Positions 33,072 to 37,543 of a stretch of 37,543 nucleotides of DNA are shown here, piece after piece. A program made the position numbers and the translations under genes. Source of the DNA: Nodularia sp. (in: cyanobacteria) (lineage in GTDB: Bacteria > Cyanobacteriota > Cyanobacteriia > Cyanobacteriales > Nostocaceae); NCBI GenBank assembly GCA_007692755.1, contig REBL01000192.1:1-37543 (forward strand), given 5' to 3'. The stretch's first letter is position 1; the number at the start of each line of letters is the position of its first letter. The notes beneath the pieces were generated by a model. The model was not told the DNA's origin, searched no databases, and saw only the letters and a program-made list of their open reading frames with translations.

Positions 33072-34514
33072 GTGTTTTCCAAACAAATACATTTTAATGC
33101 TTTTTCAGAATCACACTTTTTTCCCCAAGAGCGATCGCTACAGGGTTGGCTGGCTATTATAGGCTTTTTGCTACTGAACGTAGTTTGCTATTATGCCGGT
33201 GCTGCTGGTTTGTTGCGCTTAATTTTTCCGGTGACAGCTTTAGCTGTAGCTGTATTTTTATACTTACGCCATCCCATTCTCTATATCGGCTTTACTTGGT
33301 GGATATGGTTCCTGACACCCTTAGCGACTCGCTTAGTTGATTATCGCATTGGCTGGGACCCCACCCGTCAGATGCTCATAGCACCTTATTTAGTCGTGTT
33401 TGTCACAATAGCGACTTTTTTACGGCACTCTCCTCGCGCTTCAACTCAGGGAGGACTACCGTTTATTTTGGCGTTTATTGGCGTTTTTTATGGCTTTTTA
33501 GTGGGTCTGGTTTATAATGCGCCGCTTCCTGTAGCCAGGGGCTTTTTAGATTGGCTCAGTCCGATTATTTTCGCTTTTCACTTGTTTATAAATTGGCGAG
33601 ATTATCCCAGCTACCGCCAGAATTTTCAACGTATATTCCTTTGGGCTGTGTTGATTTTAGGCATTTATGGCATCTATCAATTTGTAGTAGCACCTGAGTG
33701 GGATAGATACTGGCTAATAGAATCCAAAATGTTTACGAGTTCGGGAGATCCTGAACCTTTTGGAATGCGTGTGTGGAGTACCTTACACTCACCCGGCCCC
33801 TTTGGCTATGTGATGCAAACAGGTCTGCTGCTATTATTTACCAGTTCGGGAACCTTAATTTTTCCGGCCTCAGCAGTTGGTTACGTATCATTTTTGTTAG
33901 CACAAGTACGTACTAGTTGGTTGGGTTGGTTGCTAGGAGTAGTAATGATTTTTGGCTCGGTAAAGGCGCGGATTCAAATGCGCTTAATTGCCATCATTTT
34001 AATTATGCTCATGTGTGTTGTTCCATTGGCAAATATTGAGCCTATTTCTGGTGTGATTACCGAGCGTTTGGAAAGTTTTGGGAATTTGGAAGAAGATACT
34101 AGCTTTAAGGATAGGACGGGAAGCTATGACAGAAATTTAAGTTTAGCTCTTTCTAATGTTTTAGGTAATGGGTTAGGAAATATCTGGAAGGTGAATGAGA
34201 AAACTGGTCAATTAGAAGTTTTTGTGCTTGACAGTGGCATTTTAGATATGTTTTTTACTCTGGGCTGGTTGGGTGCAATACCTTATCTAGGTGGGTTACT
34301 TTTAATCATTTTTAGTGTATTGAAATATGGGGAAGCTCACTTTGATAGTTTTGTCAGTGCCGCCCGTGCTATTGGTTTGAGTACTTGTGTACAGTTAGTG
34401 GGCAATAGTGCCATGCTGAGTGTACCAGGGATGATTCTTTGGGGATTTTTAGCTATGGCTATGGCCGCCCACAAGTATTATGAGCATCAAAAAATCAATA
34501 CGTTGAATAGTTGA
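33072..34514 (+). CDS. Wzy/O-antigen ligase-like polysaccharide polymerase
   Basis: A 480-residue integral membrane protein with about eleven or twelve hydrophobic helices. A larger external loop (about 215-245) comes before the Wzy_C-type motif VRTSWLGWLLGVVM (about 278-291). Another soluble loop around 335-395 contains FKDRTGSYDRN. It probably joins HEP repeat units on the outer side of the membrane, as Wzy does, or ligates the chain to an acceptor as WaaL does; sequence alone cannot separate these. The start is a GTG at 33072, chosen because the next in-frame ATG would cut into the N-terminal region. Last gene of the island, consistent with the end of the Anabaena HEP island. Confidence 0.85.
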   Translation: MFSKQIHFNAFSESHFFPQERSLQGWLAIIGFLLLNVVCYYAGAAGLLRLIFPVTALAVAVFLYLRHPILYIGFTWWIWFLTPLATRLVDYRIGWDPTRQMLIAPYLVVFVTIATFLRHSPRASTQGGLPFILAFIGVFYGFLVGLVYNAPLPVARGFLDWLSPIIFAFHLFINWRDYPSYRQNFQRIFLWAVLILGIYGIYQFVVAPEWDRYWLIESKMFTSSGDPEPFGMRVWSTLHSPGPFGYVMQTGLLLLFTSSGTLIFPASAVGYVSFLLAQVRTSWLGWLLGVVMIFGSVKARIQMRLIAIILIMLMCVVPLANIEPISGVITERLESFGNLEEDTSFKDRTGSYDRNLSLALSNVLGNGLGNIWKVNEKTGQLEVFVLDSGILDMFFTLGWLGAIPYLGGLLLIIFSVLKYGEAHFDSFVSAARAIGLSTCVQLVGNSAMLSVPGMILWGFLAMAMAAHKYYEHQKINTLNS

Positions 34515-34843
34515 TGAACCGCCGATAAGGGACTAAAAAATCAAAAAATCTCCAAATTGTAGTATAAGAACCCCACCCCCAACCCCCTCCCCGCAAGCGA
34601 GGAGGAGGCTATGATATATAGCGATTCTCACACCTTACACCTAGCCCTGGCTATTAGAAACCCCCGAACCACCCAAACAAAGTCCGTCTCCACGGACTAA
34701 GACAAAATCAAGGTCTTCAACCCACGCAGGTGGTCACTGAGCTTGTCGATAGCGTAGCGTGGCGTTAGCCATAGTGTGGGTTTTGTCTGTGTAGCCCCGA
34801 ATGACCGTCGCCTGGTGCAAGATACGTGTATTTAGAATTGAGC
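34515..34843. repeat. Composite repeat block after the island
   Basis: No gene. The parts are: a C-rich CCCCACCCCCAACCCC tract near 34571-34590; a hairpin AGTCCGT/ACGGACT (34681-34698); a second stem AACCCAC (34719-34725) with GTGGGTT (34776-34782); and GGTGCAAGATA at 34814-34824. The small repeat also found at 14243 sits inside the loop of the second stem (34747-34774), in reverse orientation. The order hairpin, hairpin, GGTGCAAGAT equals that at 23-96. Confidence 0.75.
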
Positions 34844-35089
34844 TTATTCTTTGGTAGAATCGCTTCCACCAGGAGGTAGCCCATCGCCTTCTTTCTCTTC
34901 ATCCTCCTGGCGGCTAATCTGTTGCAGTACCGGGATGCACTGGTTAATTAGCCAAATCAGCGTTTCTGTCACCGAGTCACCTTGTTGAATGCGGTCTGTG
35001 GCTTGGATACCAGCTAGTAGAAGTTTTAAACTCAGCAACACAGCGATTAATTTTTGATTGCGGCGGGAAGTAGATTTTTTAGCTGACAT
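34844..35089 (-). CDS. Small conserved-looking protein of unknown function
   Basis: About 81 residues from the ATG at 35089, which has AGGTGA five bases upstream; the in-frame GTG at 35098 lies within that site. A basic N-terminus is followed by a hydrophobic stretch (about 14-28, LIAVLLSLKLLLAGI), a mixed helix, and a strongly acidic, Gly/Pro-rich tail. It may be a membrane-associated helix protein. Transcribed divergently from the NACHT gene, 159 bases away. I do not recognise it. Confidence 0.55.
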   Translation of the reverse strand: MSAKKSTSRRNQKLIAVLLSLKLLLAGIQATDRIQQGDSVTETLIWLINQCIPVLQQISRQEDEEKEGDGLPPGGSDSTKE

Positions 35090-35248
35090 TTGATTCACCT
35101 ATGTGGTTGACTAGGTGAATTATTTTTTTGGGTATTTCCCCAGACACGTTACCCATGCAATGTCTATAATGCTTGTATCACTTAGGTTTGCAGCTTGGGT
35201 AAATTTATTTGTTTGGGTAATGCTAGTTTCTTAAGATTGTCTTTATAA

Positions 35249-37543
35249 ATGCCAAGGAATATTCGTTGGGATGAATCGCTTTTAGAGAATGTGCTGATTT
35301 TGGTAGAAGCTTTAATGCAACTGTCTGAACTGCAACCTGAAAACTTACAACCAAAACCCCAACTTTATGTTCAGTGGGAAGCTGATAAACTGTGCGTTAC
35401 AGGATACGAAACCAAATCGACACGAGGAAAAATAGCTAGAACAGTTGAAGTTGGTACAAAGAAAGAAGACTTACTCAAGCTTGTGACAAGGGAAGGTCAA
35501 ACCTTAAAACTGCCTCAGCGCCAAAAAGAATCTGGTAGCAGTCAGTCAGAAAGAGAATTGCAGGAAGTGCAGTATTTTCTCGACAGTCTCAGAGAATTGG
35601 GACTGTTGCAGGAAGATGGCAGAAATACCAGAAAGAATCAAGGTTATTGGAAATTTACGCTGACGCTGAAACATCAAACTGCATCAAAGCAACAGAATTT
35701 GCAGGTGGTGAAGCAGAAGTGGAACGAACACCCCAAGACAAAAGCAACTTCTCAGCCTACCCCAACAACAGATACAAGCATTGACTGGCGTGATATTTGT
35801 CACAAAAGCTTAGAAGATGCACAACTCAGACACAAAGCCACAGAGAAAGGTTTTGAAGTCAATGTTTATGTTCCTTTAGGACTGGTGGAACGCAAACAGC
35901 AGCAACGCCGAGGTGAACACGAACAGCGAGAACAAGAAAATGTCTATGCATTAGATAAAGAAGTCATTGTCAAAACTTATGAACGTGGCGACTTTCTTCT
36001 ACAAGTGATTGGACAAAAACCAGCCGGAAATCACAAGCATATTGCCATCATCGGAGAACCAGGTGCAGGTAAGACAACTTTATTAACTAATATCGCCTCT
36101 TTTATTAAAAAAGACAAATCTGAAGATTTACCCATCTTTATATCTCTTGCTAACTTGCAAGGAAAGACTATTGAAGACTATTTACTCAAAATCTGGCTGA
36201 CTCAAGCCATGAAATTAGTTAAAGTTGTCGTCACTCCAGAAATTGAAGATCAGTTAATCGAACGCTTTAGCAAAGGAGGGGTTTGGCTGCTGTTAGATGG
36301 TGTGGATGAAATGGGTGAAAATTCTCCTATCCAAGCATTAACCAAAATTAATCAAGCACTCAAACAATTGCCCAAAGAGGTGCGGGTGGTGCTGACTTGT
36401 CGGTTAAATGTTTGGGATGCCAATGTTAATAATACACTTACAGGTTTTGACATCTATAAAACCCAAGAGTTTAAACCAGAGCAAATTGACGAATTCATTC
36501 AGCAATGGTTTACCTATGCAAAAGAGCAACAGCGCGGTGAAGAACTCAAGGCGAAATTAAAAGAAACTAAATATGAAAAAATTTGTAAATTGGTAACAAA
36601 TCCTTTGCGTTTGGCGCTGTTGTGTCAAACTTTATATCTGGACAAGCAAGGAGAATTACCAGAAACTAAAGCCGCCCTTTATCAGAGATTTACCCGCTAT
36701 TTCTATGAGTGGAAACCTGAACAGTTTTGTGAACTGATTAACTCTGATGATTTGAAGGATGAATTACACAACGCTTTAAGTAAATTGGCTTTTGCAGGTA
36801 TTAACAGTGCGGCTAGATTTCGCTTGAAGCGGAGTTTAGCACGGCAACAAATGGGTGAAAAGCTGTTTAAATTAGCTTGTGATGTCGGTTGGTTGAATTT
36901 AGTAGACAGGTTAGCGGGAACAGATGAAGCAGTTTATGCTTTCTTTCATGCCAACTTTCAGGAATATTTTGCAGCCTTAAAAGTTAATGATTGGCGCGAG
37001 TTTTTTAATCATATTCCCAACAAACCTACGCAAGGTGTTTACCGCATTTTTGAACCGCAGTGGAAGGAAGTAATTTTGCTGTGGTTGGGAAGAGAAGATG
37101 TAGAGGCGAGAGAGAAAGAGGCATTTATTAAAGCGTTGGTGGAATTTGATGATCAATGTGGAGATTGGAGCAATATCCATGAAGTAAAACATAGATATTA
37201 TGAATTTAGAGCTTATTTTCTTGCTGCTGCGGGTATTACAGAGTTTAAATATTTCCAAGCAAAGGAAATAGTTGAACAAATCCTTAGATGGGGCTTTGGT
37301 AAGTTCGATATTGCGAAACAGCAATGGGTGACATTTCTTGACCCAATGGCAAACGGAGCAAAAGCAGCACTCTTACAAACAGAACGCGCAACAGCCATTG
37401 ATGCCTTGGTGAAGTTAATCGCCGACTCCAATGTGGATAACTTTACCAAACGCCAAGCGGCATCTAGCTTAGGGCAAATTGACCCAGACAACAAAACAGC
37501 CATTGATGCTTTGGTGAAGTTAATCGCCGACTCCAATGTGGAT
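35249..37543 (+). CDS. NACHT NTPase with HEAT-like repeats (3' end outside window)
   Basis: One open frame of 765 codons runs from the ATG at 35249 to the window edge without a stop. The N-terminal region (about 1-175) contains a probable winged-helix-like part ending in GYWKFTLTLKHQ, seen in many cyanobacterial STAND proteins. A linker with VNVYVPLGLVERKQQ leads to the NACHT domain: Walker A GEPGAGKTT (269-277), Walker B LLLDGVDE (347-354), the arginine in VVLTCRL, and NPLRLALLC. A helical region with FHANFQEYFAAL follows. From about 700 there are 35-residue HEAT-like repeats, TAIDALVKLIADSNVD recurring at 715 and 750. Proteins of this class are NLR-like sensors, some of them antiphage; the role here is unproven. 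No catalytic effector domain is visible in the part present. Confidence 0.85.
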   Translation, partial: MPRNIRWDESLLENVLILVEALMQLSELQPENLQPKPQLYVQWEADKLCVTGYETKSTRGKIARTVEVGTKKEDLLKLVTREGQTLKLPQRQKESGSSQSERELQEVQYFLDSLRELGLLQEDGRNTRKNQGYWKFTLTLKHQTASKQQNLQVVKQKWNEHPKTKATSQPTPTTDTSIDWRDICHKSLEDAQLRHKATEKGFEVNVYVPLGLVERKQQQRRGEHEQREQENVYALDKEVIVKTYERGDFLLQVIGQKPAGNHKHIAIIGEPGAGKTTLLTNIASFIKKDKSEDLPIFISLANLQGKTIEDYLLKIWLTQAMKLVKVVVTPEIEDQLIERFSKGGVWLLLDGVDEMGENSPIQALTKINQALKQLPKEVRVVLTCRLNVWDANVNNTLTGFDIYKTQEFKPEQIDEFIQQWFTYAKEQQRGEELKAKLKETKYEKICKLVTNPLRLALLCQTLYLDKQGELPETKAALYQRFTRYFYEWKPEQFCELINSDDLKDELHNALSKLAFAGINSAARFRLKRSLARQQMGEKLFKLACDVGWLNLVDRLAGTDEAVYAFFHANFQEYFAALKVNDWREFFNHIPNKPTQGVYRIFEPQWKEVILLWLGREDVEAREKEAFIKALVEFDDQCGDWSNIHEVKHRYYEFRAYFLAAAGITEFKYFQAKEIVEQILRWGFGKFDIAKQQWVTFLDPMANGAKAALLQTERATAIDALVKLIADSNVDNFTKRQAASSLGQIDPDNKTAIDALVKLIADSNVD

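Noticed and set aside
37391..37543. Tandem DNA repeat that might suggest a CRISPR or satellite array
   Set aside because: The period is 105 bases (35 codons) within one open frame, which is a HEAT-type protein repeat.
1..37543. tRNA, rRNA, CRISPR arrays, integrases and transposases
   Set aside because: None recognised on reading both strands; a tRNAscan or covariance search could still reveal a small RNA I missed.

Overview
The window comes from a filamentous, heterocyst-forming type of cyanobacterium (Nostocales). The evidence is many HIP1 octamers (GCGATCGC), heptanucleotide tandem arrays (AATTCGT, CAGTTAT and CCCTGCT units), small palindromic dispersed repeats of the Nostoc/Anabaena kind, a PatA-type response regulator, and a run of genes matching the heterocyst envelope polysaccharide (HEP) island. 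I know that island from Anabaena sp. PCC 7120 (alr2825 to alr2841). The match rests on remembered gene content and order, not on a database search.

Layout. 1-5280 holds housekeeping and accessory genes: an atypical SDR and an alpha/beta hydrolase in one leftward unit, a small membrane protein, a DUF2795 protein, ftsH, and a C-terminal remnant of a DUF1614 protein. 5561-8694 holds a tiny membrane protein, an AI-2E-family exporter and a standalone PatA-like response regulator, separated by a composite repeat block. 9247-13058 is a three-gene signalling unit: a VWA (TerY-like) protein, a PP2C phosphatase, and a kinase with zinc-ribbon, membrane and TPR parts. This is the composition of the TerY-P triad.

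13414-34514 is a rightward polysaccharide island of 15 genes. rfbF and rfbG make CDP-4-keto-6-deoxyglucose. An RmlC-like epimerase and a SAF-domain oxidoreductase may modify this or another sugar. A Wzc-like co-polymerase, the sugar transferase HepC, the ABC exporter HepA, six or seven glycosyltransferases and a Wzy/O-antigen-ligase-like membrane protein complete it. There is no recognisable Wzx, Wza or rfbH. HepC and the Wzc-like protein both carry substitutions at positions normally needed for catalysis.

34515-37543 holds a composite repeat, a small membrane protein, and the first 765 codons of a NACHT NTPase. Its C-terminal HEAT-like repeats are almost identical at DNA level, and it runs off the window. 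It belongs to the STAND/NLR-like class, so a defence or signalling role is possible.

Intergenic DNA is unusually rich in layered repeats. Some supply stop codons, a ribosome binding site or terminator stems to neighbouring genes. I saw no tRNA, rRNA, CRISPR array or transposase.
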